The position numbers and the translations under genes were made by a program. From Deltaproteobacteria bacterium RBG_16_49_23 (lineage in GTDB: Bacteria; Desulfobacterota; BSN033; UBA1163), in NCBI GenBank assembly GCA_001798855.1, contig MGQQ01000170.1, positions 1-37,854 on the forward strand: a DNA stretch of 37,854 bases, written 5' to 3'. The notes beneath the pieces were generated by a model. It was not told the origin of the DNA. It did not search any database and saw nothing but the letters and a program-made list of their open reading frames with translations. Every line of letters starts with the position of its first letter. Position 1 is the stretch's first letter. This document shows, one piece after another, positions 23,205 to 31,846 of this stretch.

Positions 23205-23900
23205 ATGAAAGAAGAAAGAGTTTTTTTTCCATCCGGAGGGATTCGATTGGAGGGCCTCCTGAATATGCATGAAGCCCTTTCTGTTAGGGGGGGCATGATC
23301 CTCTGTCATCCCCACCCGCAATTCGGCGGAGATATGCATAATACGGTGATCTCGACAACTGCAGAGACCGCCTGGCAGGAGGGATTTTCAACCCTCCGTT
23401 TCAATTTCAGGGGAGTTGGAGAAAGCGAAGGAACTTATGGAGAGGGAATAGGGGAGCAAGAGGATGTAAAGGCTGCCATTGATTTCTTCTCGGCCAGGCA
23501 GAATGAACCTCCCCGTCTCCTGATCGTCCTTGGATATTCTTTCGGCGCCTGGGCAGGATTGCCCGTTGCTATGAAAGATGAGAGAGTCAACGGGTTGATT
23601 GCTATTGCCCCGCCCCTCCAGATGATGGATTTTGACCCTTCGACTGCGTCAAGCTCTGCTCTTAAGAGCAGGGTCAGCGGCACGCTCAGGATAAACTTTT
23701 TAATGGGAAGTGAAAAACAGAAGCTTGTGATTGCAGGGACCAGGGATCTTTTCTGCCCGGCGCTCGATCTTGAGAAATGGTTTCATGCCCTGTCCGAACC
23801 GAAATCCCTCTCCATCATTCAGGGAGCAGACCACTTCTTCTCCTTCCATGCCAACCTTCTTATTCAACCCCTGCAAGAATTCTTAAAGAAATTTTATTAA
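23205..23900 (+). CDS. Alpha/beta hydrolase (small serine hydrolase, COG2945-like)
   Basis: 231-residue cytoplasmic hydrolase without a signal. Alpha/beta-hydrolase landmarks: an HPHPQFGGDMHNTV oxyanion region, FNFRGVGESEG, the nucleophile elbow GYSFGAW (Ser), the acid in AGTRDLFCP and the base in GADHFF. Between MMDFD and FLMGSEKQ sits a 20-residue stretch (about 145-164) encoded by a 60-bp repeat insertion; related proteins normally run straight from PP-x-F to the lysine-rich turn. The reading frame is kept, so the enzyme may still fold with an extra loop. Its substrate is unknown. It lies just after the MITE-like element, alone on this strand before gatB. Confidence 0.85.
   Translation: MKEERVFFPSGGIRLEGLLNMHEALSVRGGMILCHPHPQFGGDMHNTVISTTAETAWQEGFSTLRFNFRGVGESEGTYGEGIGEQEDVKAAIDFFSARQNEPPRLLIVLGYSFGAWAGLPVAMKDERVNGLIAIAPPLQMMDFDPSTASSSALKSRVSGTLRINFLMGSEKQKLVIAGTRDLFCPALDLEKWFHALSEPKSLSIIQGADHFFSFHANLLIQPLQEFLKKFY
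23637..23696 (+). repeat. Repeat insertion inside the hydrolase gene
   Basis: CCTTCGACTGCGTCAAG ... CACGCTCAGGATAAAC, with a perfect 16-bp palindrome CTGCTCTTAAGAGCAG at 23656-23671. The ends resemble the TTCGAC...GCTCAGG class at 11404-11558. Its length of about 60 bp keeps the frame. Confidence 0.65.
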
Positions 23901-23930
23901 AGATCTCAAAATAGTCAATACATAACCCCA

Positions 23931-23998
23931 CCTGACCTCCCCTTACCCTAAGGGGAGGGATATCTCCCCTCTTGGGTTAAGAGGGGGAAGGGGGAGTT
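23931..23998. repeat. Paired C/G-rich hairpins between convergent genes
   Basis: Two hairpins in a row: CTCCCCTTACCCTAAGGGGAGG and CCCCTCTTGGGTTAAGAGGGGG. The same two-hairpin layout is seen at 9331-9440, 11155-11232 and 33145-33256. At 24058-24123 a word repeat (CTCCGAACTC) runs into the end of the next gene. Confidence 0.7.
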
Positions 23999-24106
23999 AC
24001 TCCTATAGATTGCAACCATAGATTCGTTAGTGGCGACCATTCAATTATGAGACTGTTAATAGGTTTGAGGTTTAGAGGTCTGATTCCAGAATTTGACTCC
24101 GAACTC

Positions 24107-24970
24107 CTAACTCCGAACTATATCCTCAATCGCCCAGCCAATTCGATGGAAAAAGAGACCCATGGAGTGGGTCCGAAGGGCTTTCCGTATCGCCTTCAAG
24201 ATTTCCTGGTCTCCCCCTGCATAGGCCAGAAGAAAACGCCAGCGATCCGTTCTTGTAATCGACAGGCCGGAGGGTTTCCACTTTTCAACGGATCGATTGA
24301 GACGGAGAAGGTTTTTCGTCCTATCCCTGACGGAGAGAGCTTCTTTACGGAAGGACCGGTCAAAGTCGATGAGAAGAACCCGGTCTTCATCCGCAAGGAT
24401 ATTTTTAAGCTGGAGGTCGTTGTGGTAAAAACCTGCCTGATGAAATTGTCTAAGGAGAGCCCCCGAAGAGCGTATCGTTTTTCGCTTATGGAGGAGGTTT
24501 TCACGGGAAAGGTGAGGACCCTTTTCTTGAAAATACTGGATCAGGTTTTTAGCGTGAGGGATCTCTAATGAGAGGAAATAAGCCCGATAGATGAAATAAT
24601 AAACAGTTTGATGGATCGCTCCAATGGGTTGGATCGTCGGAATTCCGCAGGACCGGATCTCCTCTGTTATGGTCAGCTCCCGGAAGGATCTTGACCCAAT
24701 GAGGTAGAGGTTTCCTGTAAGAGCCCGTAAAAGTCCGCCATGTGAATATTGTCGAAGGACCATTCTTTTTCCATCTTCAAGTGGGATGGAAGGGTGGAGA
24801 GTTCTGCCTTCATGATAGTAAGTTTCATGAAGAGATCTCTTAAGAAATGTCTTTACTTCTTCGATTCCCTGCTGAAGAAGGCTCTCTTTATAATCGTTAT
24901 GGAGAAGAAGATAGGTTTTTCCTCTTTGGATCAAAGAGTAAGAAACCGGGATGGGTATTTTCTTAAACAT
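24107..24970 (-). CDS. Lipopolysaccharide (Kdo) kinase-like protein, KdkA/WaaP family
   Basis: 287-residue protein-kinase-fold enzyme expected to phosphorylate Kdo or heptose of the LPS inner core at the cytoplasmic face of the inner membrane. Seen: KRMVLRQYSHGGLLRALTGNLYLIGSRSFREL (about 68-99, typical of KdkA), catalytic loop HNDLQLKN (183-190) and metal-binding IDFDRS (201-206, replacing DFG). No membrane segment. It diverges from gatB with back-to-back -35 boxes in the 99-bp gap. The C-terminus ends within a word repeat (24058-24123). Confidence 0.85.
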   Translation of the reverse strand: MFKKIPIPVSYSLIQRGKTYLLLHNDYKESLLQQGIEEVKTFLKRSLHETYYHEGRTLHPSIPLEDGKRMVLRQYSHGGLLRALTGNLYLIGSRSFRELTITEEIRSCGIPTIQPIGAIHQTVYYFIYRAYFLSLEIPHAKNLIQYFQEKGPHLSRENLLHKRKTIRSSGALLRQFHQAGFYHNDLQLKNILADEDRVLLIDFDRSFRKEALSVRDRTKNLLRLNRSVEKWKPSGLSITRTDRWRFLLAYAGGDQEILKAIRKALRTHSMGLFFHRIGWAIEDIVRS

Positions 24971-25016
24971 TAGGGTTTAACGTAAAGGAATCCCCTATTT
25001 TTGTCAATTCTGAAAT

Positions 25017-25043
25017 TTGACAAGGAAGGACCTTTGTTATAAT
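25017..25043 (+). promoter_or_regulatory. Promoter of gatB (extended -10)
   Basis: TTGACA (25017-25022) and TGTTATAAT (25035-25043), a perfect -10 with the TG extension; the spacer is short, 15 bp. TTGTCAA at 25001-25007 gives a - strand TTGACA, so TTGTCAA and TTGACAA form an inverted repeat of two diverging -35 boxes, probably also serving the Kdo-kinase-like gene. Confidence 0.75.
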
Positions 25044-25069
25044 TTTAATCGAATACTTAAAGATAGGAG

Positions 25070-26515
25070 ATGCCTGTGGATTATGAACCTGTTATCGGAC
25101 TGGAAGTCCATGCCCAGCTTTTGACCCGATCAAAAATTTTCTGCGGATGTTCAACCGCTTTCGGCGAGGGGCCCAACACCCAGACCTGTCCTGTCTGCAC
25201 AGGCCAGCCCGGCTCTCTTCCTGTCATCAACCGGAAGGCTGTCGAATTTGCCATCAGGTTAGGCTTGGCTACAAGCTGCCGAATTGCACCCTATAGCGTA
25301 TTCGCCCGGAAGAACTATTTCTATCCCGATCTCCCAAAAGGTTATCAGATTTCAATGTATGAACATCCTCTGGCAGAACATGGTTTCATTGAAATCACCG
25401 TTCAGGGAGAAAAGAAACGGATAGGTCTCATCCGGATCCATATGGAAGAAGATGCCGGGAAGCTGAAACATGGCGAGACACCTGAAACAGCCCACTTCAG
25501 TTATGTCGATTTCAACCGGACCGGCGTCCCTCTCGTCGAGATTGTGAGCGGACCGGATATCCGCTCCCCTCTGGAGGCAGGGGAGTATTTGAGAAGGCTT
25601 CGCGCCATCCTTCAATATCTGGAGGTCTGCACGGGAGATATGGAGAAGGGGACTTTCCGGTGCGATGCCAATGTCTCGATCCGGCCCAAAGGAGAGACCA
25701 AACTTGGAACGAGGACCGAATTGAAAAATATGAACTCTTTTCGCTATGTGGAGAAGGCATTGGAATATGAGATCAAGCGTCAGATCGAAGTTTTAAAAGA
25801 CGGAGAAGAGGTCGTTCAGGAGACGAGGCTCTGGGATACGAATCAGGGCGTCACCCTGTCGATGAGAGGAAAGGAGGAGGCTCACGACTACCGATATTTT
25901 CCCGATCCGGACCTTGTTCCCTTAAGGATTGATGGAAAATGGATCGAAGAGATACGTCAGAGCCTTCCCGAGTTACCCGACCAGAAGAAGGAGAGGTTTG
26001 TAAAGGATTATAAGATCCCCGAATATGATGCCGAGATTCTAACCTCCGCAAAGGCCATGGCCAACTATTTTGAGGATTGCGTCCATCTCTTTCCTGAACC
26101 CAAAGCAGTGAGCAACTGGATGATGGGAGACCTCCTCAGAGAGTTAAAACATGACGAAAGGGAGATAGAACAGTGTCCTGTCACTCCTAAACATCTCGCG
26201 GAAATGCTGACCATGGTGAAGGAGGGGACGATCAGCGGGAAGATTGCAAAGGATGTTTTTGAAGAGATGTATCGAACCGGCGCTCCGCCTGCCGGGATCG
26301 TTAAGGAGAAGGGGTGGATCCAGATCCTTGATACCGGTGAGATCGAAAGGGTGATCGAAAAAGTGCTTCAATCCAATCCAAAACTAGTGGAGGATTACCG
26401 GAATGGAAAGGAAAAGGTCTTTGGCTTCCTCGTGGGGGAAGCGATGAAGGGAACAAAAGGGAAAGCCAACCCGAAGATAGTGAACGAACTACTCCGCAAG
26501 AAACTCAAAGGCTGA
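25070..26515 (+). CDS. gatB: Asp-tRNA(Asn)/Glu-tRNA(Gln) amidotransferase subunit B
   Basis: Kinase/tRNA-binding subunit of GatCAB, which converts misacylated Glu-tRNA(Gln) or Asp-tRNA(Asn) to the amidated form. 481 residues, the normal length. N-terminus [23 protein letters not shown] with zinc cysteines C25, C27, C40 and C43; [10 protein letters not shown]; cradle-domain motif [18 protein letters not shown]; and the C-terminal GatB/YqeY domain ending [21 protein letters not shown] precedes the ATG. gatA and gatC are not adjacent in this window. Confidence 0.97.
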   Translation: MPVDYEPVIGLEVHAQLLTRSKIFCGCSTAFGEGPNTQTCPVCTGQPGSLPVINRKAVEFAIRLGLATSCRIAPYSVFARKNYFYPDLPKGYQISMYEHPLAEHGFIEITVQGEKKRIGLIRIHMEEDAGKLKHGETPETAHFSYVDFNRTGVPLVEIVSGPDIRSPLEAGEYLRRLRAILQYLEVCTGDMEKGTFRCDANVSIRPKGETKLGTRTELKNMNSFRYVEKALEYEIKRQIEVLKDGEEVVQETRLWDTNQGVTLSMRGKEEAHDYRYFPDPDLVPLRIDGKWIEEIRQSLPELPDQKKERFVKDYKIPEYDAEILTSAKAMANYFEDCVHLFPEPKAVSNWMMGDLLRELKHDEREIEQCPVTPKHLAEMLTMVKEGTISGKIAKDVFEEMYRTGAPPAGIVKEKGWIQILDTGEIERVIEKVLQSNPKLVEDYRNGKEKVFGFLVGEAMKGTKGKANPKIVNELLRKKLKG

Positions 26516-26516
26516 G

Positions 26517-26579
26517 GTTAAGGTTTAGGTTGAGCCAAAATCTGTGTAATCGGCCTTTGGTAATCGGTGTAATCACATC
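26517..26579 (+). repeat. Word repeats directly before the mtnA start
   Basis: GTTAAGGTTTAGGTT is followed by ATCTGTGTAATCGG, GGTAATCGG and TGTAATCAC, which end at the mtnA ATG. ATCTGTGTAATC (26540-26551) is identical to one arm of the hairpin at 14626-14718. No SD is visible before mtnA. Confidence 0.65.
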
Positions 26580-27650
26580 ATGAAATTCAAAACCATCGAG
26601 TGGAAAGGCGACGCTATCAGGATCCTTGACCAGAGGAGGCTCCCTGGCGTGATCCGCTATCTTGACTGCAAGGACGCTTCCTCAATGGCTAAGGCCATCC
26701 GGAACATGGCCATCCGTGGCGCCCCCGCAATCGGCGTGGCAGCAGCCATGGGGATTGCCCTTGCTGCGAAGAAAGCTCGTGACAGTAAGCCACAGGCGTT
26801 CCTCACGGCCATTGAGAAGGTCTGCCATGAGATGAGCCAGACAAGACCCACGGCCGTCAACCTCTTCTGGGCTGTCGATCGGATGAGAAGGATTTTAGCG
26901 CAAGTTGGCGCTTACGGGGTTGAACAAACCAGAGTGCGATTGGTGGAGGAAGCTTTACTCATTTACAAGGAGGATATGGAGGTCAATCGAAAAATAGGGA
27001 AACATGGAAAGAGGCTCATTAAGAATGGAGACGGAATACTCACTCATTGCAATGCAGGGGCATTGGCCACCGCCGGATATGGAACAGCGCTTGGCGTGAT
27101 GTATGCGGCGCGTGACGGAGGGAAACGATTCCATGTCTTTGTAGATGAGACAAGGCCTATGCTCCAGGGCTGCAGATTGACGGCCTGGGAATTGGTTCAG
27201 GAGAAGATTCCGGCGACAGTGATTACCGATAATATGGCAGGAGTTTTGATGTCCCAGAAGAAGATCAATCTGGTTATTGTTGGAGCGGACCGGATTGCCC
27301 GCAATGGAGATACAGCCAATAAGATCGGAACCTATAGTCTCGCCGTACTCGCAAAATGGCACAACATACCGTTTTATGTGGCCGCACCCACCTCCACGCT
27401 TGATCTCTCCCTCGCCTCCGGGCAGGACATACCCATCGAGCAACGGGATGTCAGGGAAGTGACCCACTTCCGGGGATGCTCTATCGCTCCGGAGGGGGTT
27501 CAAGGGTTTAATCCCGCCTTTGATGTAACACTTCACTCCCTGATTGAGGGCATCATTACAGAGAAGGGAATTATTCGGGAGCCTTTTGAAAAGAATTTGA
27601 AAAAGATATTCAAAAAAGAAAAGAGGCTCATCGTGGGGGCGGGTGGGTAG
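26580..27650 (+). CDS. mtnA: S-methyl-5-thioribose-1-phosphate isomerase
   Basis: Converts methylthioribose-1-phosphate to methylthioribulose-1-phosphate in methionine salvage. 356 residues, the usual size, with RGAPAIGVAAA (46-56), catalytic Cys157 in THCNAGALATAGYGTALGV and the catalytic Asp237 in GADRIARNGDTANKIGTY. The start MKFKTIEWKG matches the family N-terminus, so ATG 26580 is accepted although the upstream bases are a word repeat and lack a ribosome site. Other salvage genes are not seen nearby, but a SAM hydrolase follows, keeping the SAM/methionine theme. Confidence 0.96.
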   Translation: MKFKTIEWKGDAIRILDQRRLPGVIRYLDCKDASSMAKAIRNMAIRGAPAIGVAAAMGIALAAKKARDSKPQAFLTAIEKVCHEMSQTRPTAVNLFWAVDRMRRILAQVGAYGVEQTRVRLVEEALLIYKEDMEVNRKIGKHGKRLIKNGDGILTHCNAGALATAGYGTALGVMYAARDGGKRFHVFVDETRPMLQGCRLTAWELVQEKIPATVITDNMAGVLMSQKKINLVIVGADRIARNGDTANKIGTYSLAVLAKWHNIPFYVAAPTSTLDLSLASGQDIPIEQRDVREVTHFRGCSIAPEGVQGFNPAFDVTLHSLIEGIITEKGIIREPFEKNLKKIFKKEKRLIVGAGG

Positions 27651-27682
27651 AAATATCATGAAGATATGGCTGTAATCTTTAT

Positions 27683-27955
27683 TATCCCCCTTTGGTCTCC
27701 GACCCAGAGCGGTTTCTGACCCGGAGGGCAAAGGGGGATGGAGGGGGATTTTAAGAACAAATGCTTCCTTTGAGAATATTGGCGGAGTGATGGAAGGTAT
27801 ATGGAGTTGTTTATGATTTATAAAATCTCCCCCCTGCCTTCGCCGAAGCGGCTTCGCGCAGGCAGGTCACCCCTCTTTGCCTGTCTAAGGACAGGAAAAG
27901 GATTACCAAAGAGGGGGAAAAGCACAGAGCTTTGCTAGGGGGGGGTAATTCGGTC
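27683..27955. repeat. Two composite C/G-rich hairpins with nested palindromes
   Basis: 27685-27750: CCCCCTTTGG...GCAAAGGGGG is split by an about 36-bp insert (TCTCCGACCCAGAGCGG...CCCGGAG) that recurs nearly identically at about 33166-33201. 27825-27950: the hairpin CCTGCCTTCGCC...GCAGGCAGG is followed by CCCCTCTTTGCC...CCAAAGAGGGG, whose loop encloses CCTGTCTAAGGACAGG. No gene is seen in this 313-bp gap. Confidence 0.7.
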
Positions 27956-27963
27956 GGGAACTA

Positions 27964-28752
27964 ATGAAAACCCCCATTATTACTCTGCTTACCGATTTTG
28001 GAACAAAGGACCATTATGTTGCTTCCATGAAGGGAGTGATATTGAGGATCAACTCCCGATGTGCGCTGATTGATATCAGCCATGGAGTGAGTCCGCAGGA
28101 TATCCGGGAAGGGGCGTTTCTTTTAACCGGCGCCTGTTCCTATTTTCCTAAAGGAACAATCCATATTGCGGTGGTCGATCCTGGAGTAGGGAGTCCAAGG
28201 AAGCCCATTCTTATTGAAACAAAAAACTATTTCTTCATCGGGCCTGATAACGGCCTCCTCACATTAGCGGCAAGAAAGGATGGAATCAGGCAGACCGTTG
28301 TTCTCACGAATAAGAAGTATTTTCTTTCTGAAGTGAGCGCCACTTTTCATGGCAGGGATATCTTTGCTCCTGTGGCAGGACATCTCTCCCTGGGTGTCAC
28401 CCCCGCATCCTTTGGAAAAAGGACAGAACATTGGGTGGAACTCGACCGAGGCAAGCCCAAAATAAAAGGTGACACATTGATCGGGGAGGTCATTCATATT
28501 GACGGTTTCGGAAACCTTATCAGTAATATTGAAAAGGAAGGATTTTCCAAATTCATTAAAGACCGGCCATTTCTGATCAGGGCAGGGAAGAAGACGATAC
28601 AGGATTTAAAAAGAGGGTATTACGAAGGTAAGAAGAACGACCCGATAGCTCTCTTCGGAAGCGGGGGATTTTTGGAAATTTCGGTGAGGGAAGGAAACGC
28701 CCAAAAAGTTTTGAAAGTGAAGAGGGGAGATCCAATTACAGCAATTATTTAG
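27964..28752 (+). CDS. S-adenosylmethionine hydrolase (adenosine-forming; DUF62 / SAM hydroxide adenosyltransferase)
   Basis: 262-residue member of the DUF62/fluorinase-like family, which hydrolyses SAM to adenosine and methionine. Motifs: TLLTDFGTKDHYVASMKG at the N-terminus, VDPGVGSPRKP carrying Asp72 and Arg79, PDNGLLT and FHGRDIFAP with His129; the Asp-Arg-His set, with seven residues between Asp and Arg, is the one used to activate water in characterised hydrolases. So hydrolase rather than halogenase activity is expected. It stands alone between repeats, with a weak ribosome site (GGGAA). Confidence 0.9.
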   Translation: MKTPIITLLTDFGTKDHYVASMKGVILRINSRCALIDISHGVSPQDIREGAFLLTGACSYFPKGTIHIAVVDPGVGSPRKPILIETKNYFFIGPDNGLLTLAARKDGIRQTVVLTNKKYFLSEVSATFHGRDIFAPVAGHLSLGVTPASFGKRTEHWVELDRGKPKIKGDTLIGEVIHIDGFGNLISNIEKEGFSKFIKDRPFLIRAGKKTIQDLKRGYYEGKKNDPIALFGSGGFLEISVREGNAQKVLKVKRGDPITAII

Positions 28753-28818
28753 CTAATAGCCGATGGCCAATACCGAATAGCAAAACCATAGGCTATATGC
28801 CATAAGCCATTAGCCATC
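28752..28818. repeat. Word-repeat hairpin (AATAGCC / GGCTAT)
   Basis: The left half reiterates AATAGCC, GATGGCC, AATACC and AATAGC; the right half reiterates GGCTATATGCC, ATAAGCC and ATTAGCC, giving complementary pairs. It fills the whole gap between the SAM hydrolase and the aminotransferase and touches the hydrolase stop. Confidence 0.7.
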
Positions 28819-28829
28819 AAGGGGAGTAA

Positions 28830-29975
28830 ATGATGATTTCTAAAAAAGCTCAAGAGATTCCGCCGTTCATCGTGATGGATGTGTTAGAGAAAGCGCAGGA
28901 ACTGGAGAGAAGGGGAGAGCATGTCATTCATCTGGAGGTGGGAGAGCCGGATTTCGATACTCCGGAATGTATCAATGAGGCGGGCTATCGGGCGATCTGC
29001 GATGGAAAGACTCATTACACCCACAGCATGGGCCTTATCGAGCTAAGAGAGGCCATCGCTGAAGATTACTGGAATAAGTATCGGGTCAAGATATCACCCG
29101 ATCAGGTCCTGGTGGCTTCAGGGACTTCTCCAGCCATGGTCCTCCTCTTTTCAGCTTTATTGGATGGAGGGGATGAGGTCATTCTCTCCAATCCATATTA
29201 CCCGTGTTATCCCAACATCATCCGGTTTGTGGACGGAGTGCCCATCTTTATTGAGGTGAGGGAAGAGGAGGGATTCCAGTACCTTCCTGAGATGATTGGG
29301 GAGAAACTGAGCCCAAAGGTCAAAGGGATCATGATCAATTCCCCGTCCAATCCGACCGGAAATATCATGTCCAGAGAGAGAATGGAGAGGATTGCCCAAT
29401 TTTCTCCTTACATCATTTCAGACGAAATTTACCATGGCCTGGTCTATAAAGGAGAGGCTCATTCGATTCTTGAGTTTACAGAGAGGGCCTTTGTCATCAA
29501 TGGGTTTTCAAAACTCTACGCAATGACCGGATGGAGGCTGGGATATCTGGTTGCGCCGAAAGAGTTTATCCGACCCATGCAAAAAATTCAGCAGAACCTC
29601 TTCATCTCCGCCAGCTCCTTTTCACAATGGGCGGCCCTTGCGGCTCTTCAGAGCGCAGACGAAGATGTTCAAAAGATGATTGAGACTTATGACCAACGGC
29701 GACGATATCTGATCCCCAGGCTTAAAGAGTTGGGGTTTGGAATCACGGTTGAACCCACAGGAGCATTCTACATTCTCGCCAATGCCAAACGGTTTTCTAA
29801 GGATTCCTACCGTCTGGCTTTTGACATCCTTCAGGAAGCAAAGGTGGGAGTGGCGCCAGGAATCGATTTCGGTTCAAATGCAGAAGGATACCTCCGGTTC
29901 TGTTATGCCAATTCCATGGAAAATATCGAGGAAGGAATGAACCGACTGGAAAGGTATCTGGAGCGTTATAAATAA
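28830..29975 (+). CDS. PLP-dependent aminotransferase, class I/II (aspartate aminotransferase-like)
   Basis: 381-residue fold-type I aminotransferase. Visible motifs: LEVGEPDFDTP, GLIELREAIAEDY, SPSNPTGNIMS, SDEIYHGLVY and the PLP-lysine motif NGFSKLYAMTGWRLGYL (Lys228), followed by the C-terminal EGYLRFCYANSMENIEEGM. The GGGGAG site favours the ATG at 28830, with a second ATG three bases later. It belongs to the AspC/AlaA-like group whose amino donor cannot be read from the sequence. It converges with the next gene across a short hairpin (CTCAATTAGTTGAG, about 30008-30021). Confidence 0.92.
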   Translation: MMISKKAQEIPPFIVMDVLEKAQELERRGEHVIHLEVGEPDFDTPECINEAGYRAICDGKTHYTHSMGLIELREAIAEDYWNKYRVKISPDQVLVASGTSPAMVLLFSALLDGGDEVILSNPYYPCYPNIIRFVDGVPIFIEVREEEGFQYLPEMIGEKLSPKVKGIMINSPSNPTGNIMSRERMERIAQFSPYIISDEIYHGLVYKGEAHSILEFTERAFVINGFSKLYAMTGWRLGYLVAPKEFIRPMQKIQQNLFISASSFSQWAALAALQSADEDVQKMIETYDQRRRYLIPRLKELGFGITVEPTGAFYILANAKRFSKDSYRLAFDILQEAKVGVAPGIDFGSNAEGYLRFCYANSMENIEEGMNRLERYLERYK

Positions 29976-30036
29976 TTCAGAGGATAAATGGGTGACCCCA
30001 CTCAATTACTCAATTAGTTGAGGGGGACGAGGGGGA

Positions 30037-31845
30037 TTAAGGTGAGAAATGTTCGATCTGGCCGTTTTTCACTCTTAGAATGGAGAGGGTTCGAATGGCT
30101 CTGCCATCCTCTCCAAACCCCTTTAAGCCTGAAACCCCCTGAAAGGGGTAGATCTTTCGAAGCTCTTCCTTCAATTCAGAAGGCGAGGAGGGCGATTTCG
30201 ATTGGAGGATCTCCCTCAAAAACCTCGCCCCGTCGTAACAGATGGCCTCAAGAGTCTCCGGCTGACGCAGATATTCTTTCTGAAATTCATCGACGAAGCT
30301 CTTAACAGAGTGGATTTTTGAAAAAGCATCAACAAATATTGCGCCCTCCGCTCCCTTCCCGGCAATGGAGATGAGTCCCGGGCCATTCCACGCATTTGTC
30401 CCCAGAAAGGTCGTTCCTTTGATATCGAAATAAGCCATCTGTGAAAGGATTGTCCCCACACGATCATGGGTGTCCGGGATAAAGAGCCCATTCACGGAGA
30501 GACCCTGTTTAAATTCGTCTTCCTTTTTCTTTGTTCCCTCCTGCTGCTGAAGGGGCTCTACTTTAAAAAACCCTTTGATCTCCTGCCGGAAATCGGTCTG
30601 TTCCTCCTGATAAACGACGGCGCCCAGTGTTTTAGCGCCCATCCGGGCAACCTCCTGATGGAAGAGGGTCTTGAAATGAGATCCATAGGGCGAGTTTGGA
30701 TAAAAAACAGCAAAGGTGCGAAGCTCCATCTCCTTGATGGCAAAAGTCACGAGCCTCTGGACCTGTTCGATCGGGGTTAGTGAATTCTGAAAGACGAATT
30801 CTCCTTTTCCGGAAGGGGGTTCTTTCTGAGAGAGGCTGAGGAGGGGAACTTTGAGCTGTTGGGCTTTTCTTGAGACCCTGTCTACGTTCATACTAAGAAG
30901 CGGGCCGATGATGGCGATCACCTTTTCTCCTTTTGCCAGTTCCTCGACAGCTTTTTCAGCTTCTGATGCGATTCCTTGCGAATCACGGATCACCAGAGAG
31001 ATGAGAGGGTTCTTCTCATGCGATTTTAAACCCAGACGAATTCCCTGAAGCGCCTTTTCTCCGAAAGGCTTATGAATTCCGCTCAGAGGGAGCACTACGC
31101 CGACTGAATATTTTGACTTGGGGATGGAGACCAAGACCGATTCGGAGACCTCTTTTGCCAGAACCCCATAGTCCATGCCGCGGTACTCTTTTTCAATCTC
31201 ATTTAACATTTTCCTGGCAATATGATCATATCCCAGGGTTTTTGCCATCTGGGCCAATTTCAATTTTGCATAGCCCCCGGCATAAGCGCCCCGATGAGCC
31301 GATTCAATTTGATTTAACTCTTCTTCGGTATCAAACGTATCGATGATCGCCCGGACCTTCTTCTTCAGTTCCTCCTGGGGTTGTCCTGCAATGAGAAGGC
31401 ATTTCCCATACCATAATAAGGCGCTGGTTCGGTCTTTCAATTCGAGGTAATTATCCCCGAGAAGGGTGAGGAGTTGAACCATTCGAGGGGGAGCAAGAAA
31501 CGTGGAAAGCAGATCATTGAGAGTCCGAATGGCATCCTTGTGCCTCTTGAGCTGGGTATAACAGATGGCCATCCTGAATCTGGCTTCGTTGAGGAGTGGG
31601 CTCCGGGGATGTTCGGTGGTCAACCTTTTGAATCGCCATAGAGCTTTTTCGATCTCGCCTCTTGAGAAGAGGATTTCACCTTCTCTGAAGAGAGCCGAAT
31701 CATCCGGAGCGGATGACCGGGGTTGGGATAGAGCGGGACCCTGAATGGTCATCAAGAGGAAAAAGAGAAAGAGGAAGAGGCCCCATGCAATTGCGGATTG
31801 CGTATTGCGAATTGCGAATTTTAAAATATAAAAAATAGAAAACAA
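30037..31845 (-). CDS. TPR plus periplasmic-binding-domain protein (LpoA-like / LivK-like)
   Basis: An exported protein with tetratricopeptide-like helices (about residues 50-210, e.g. LFREGEILFSRGEIEKALWRFKRLTTEHPRSPL) followed by a type I periplasmic-binding fold (from SVGVVLPLSGIHKPFGEKALQGIRLGLK to the end). This order recalls LpoA, the activator of peptidoglycan synthase, although homologues outside gammaproteobacteria are not proven activators. The start is uncertain. I favour TTG at 31845, five bases after AAAAAGG and just past the hpt stop, giving 602 residues whose signal peptide contains a word-repeat-encoded FAIRNTQSAIA. An in-frame ATG at 31884 lies inside hpt, and an in-frame start at 31950 is less likely. 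Confidence 0.8.
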   Translation of the reverse strand: MFSIFYILKFAIRNTQSAIAWGLFLFLFFLLMTIQGPALSQPRSSAPDDSALFREGEILFSRGEIEKALWRFKRLTTEHPRSPLLNEARFRMAICYTQLKRHKDAIRTLNDLLSTFLAPPRMVQLLTLLGDNYLELKDRTSALLWYGKCLLIAGQPQEELKKKVRAIIDTFDTEEELNQIESAHRGAYAGGYAKLKLAQMAKTLGYDHIARKMLNEIEKEYRGMDYGVLAKEVSESVLVSIPKSKYSVGVVLPLSGIHKPFGEKALQGIRLGLKSHEKNPLISLVIRDSQGIASEAEKAVEELAKGEKVIAIIGPLLSMNVDRVSRKAQQLKVPLLSLSQKEPPSGKGEFVFQNSLTPIEQVQRLVTFAIKEMELRTFAVFYPNSPYGSHFKTLFHQEVARMGAKTLGAVVYQEEQTDFRQEIKGFFKVEPLQQQEGTKKKEDEFKQGLSVNGLFIPDTHDRVGTILSQMAYFDIKGTTFLGTNAWNGPGLISIAGKGAEGAIFVDAFSKIHSVKSFVDEFQKEYLRQPETLEAICYDGARFLREILQSKSPSSPSELKEELRKIYPFQGVSGLKGFGEDGRAIRTLSILRVKNGQIEHFSP

Positions 31846-31846
31846 T

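Noticed and set aside
24047-24568. 173-codon frame (+)
   Set aside because: Antisense to the Kdo-kinase-like gene, which has clear kinase motifs.
26955-27731. 258-codon frame (-)
   Set aside because: Shadow of mtnA plus repeat DNA; composition unlike a protein (many His, Cys and Ser).
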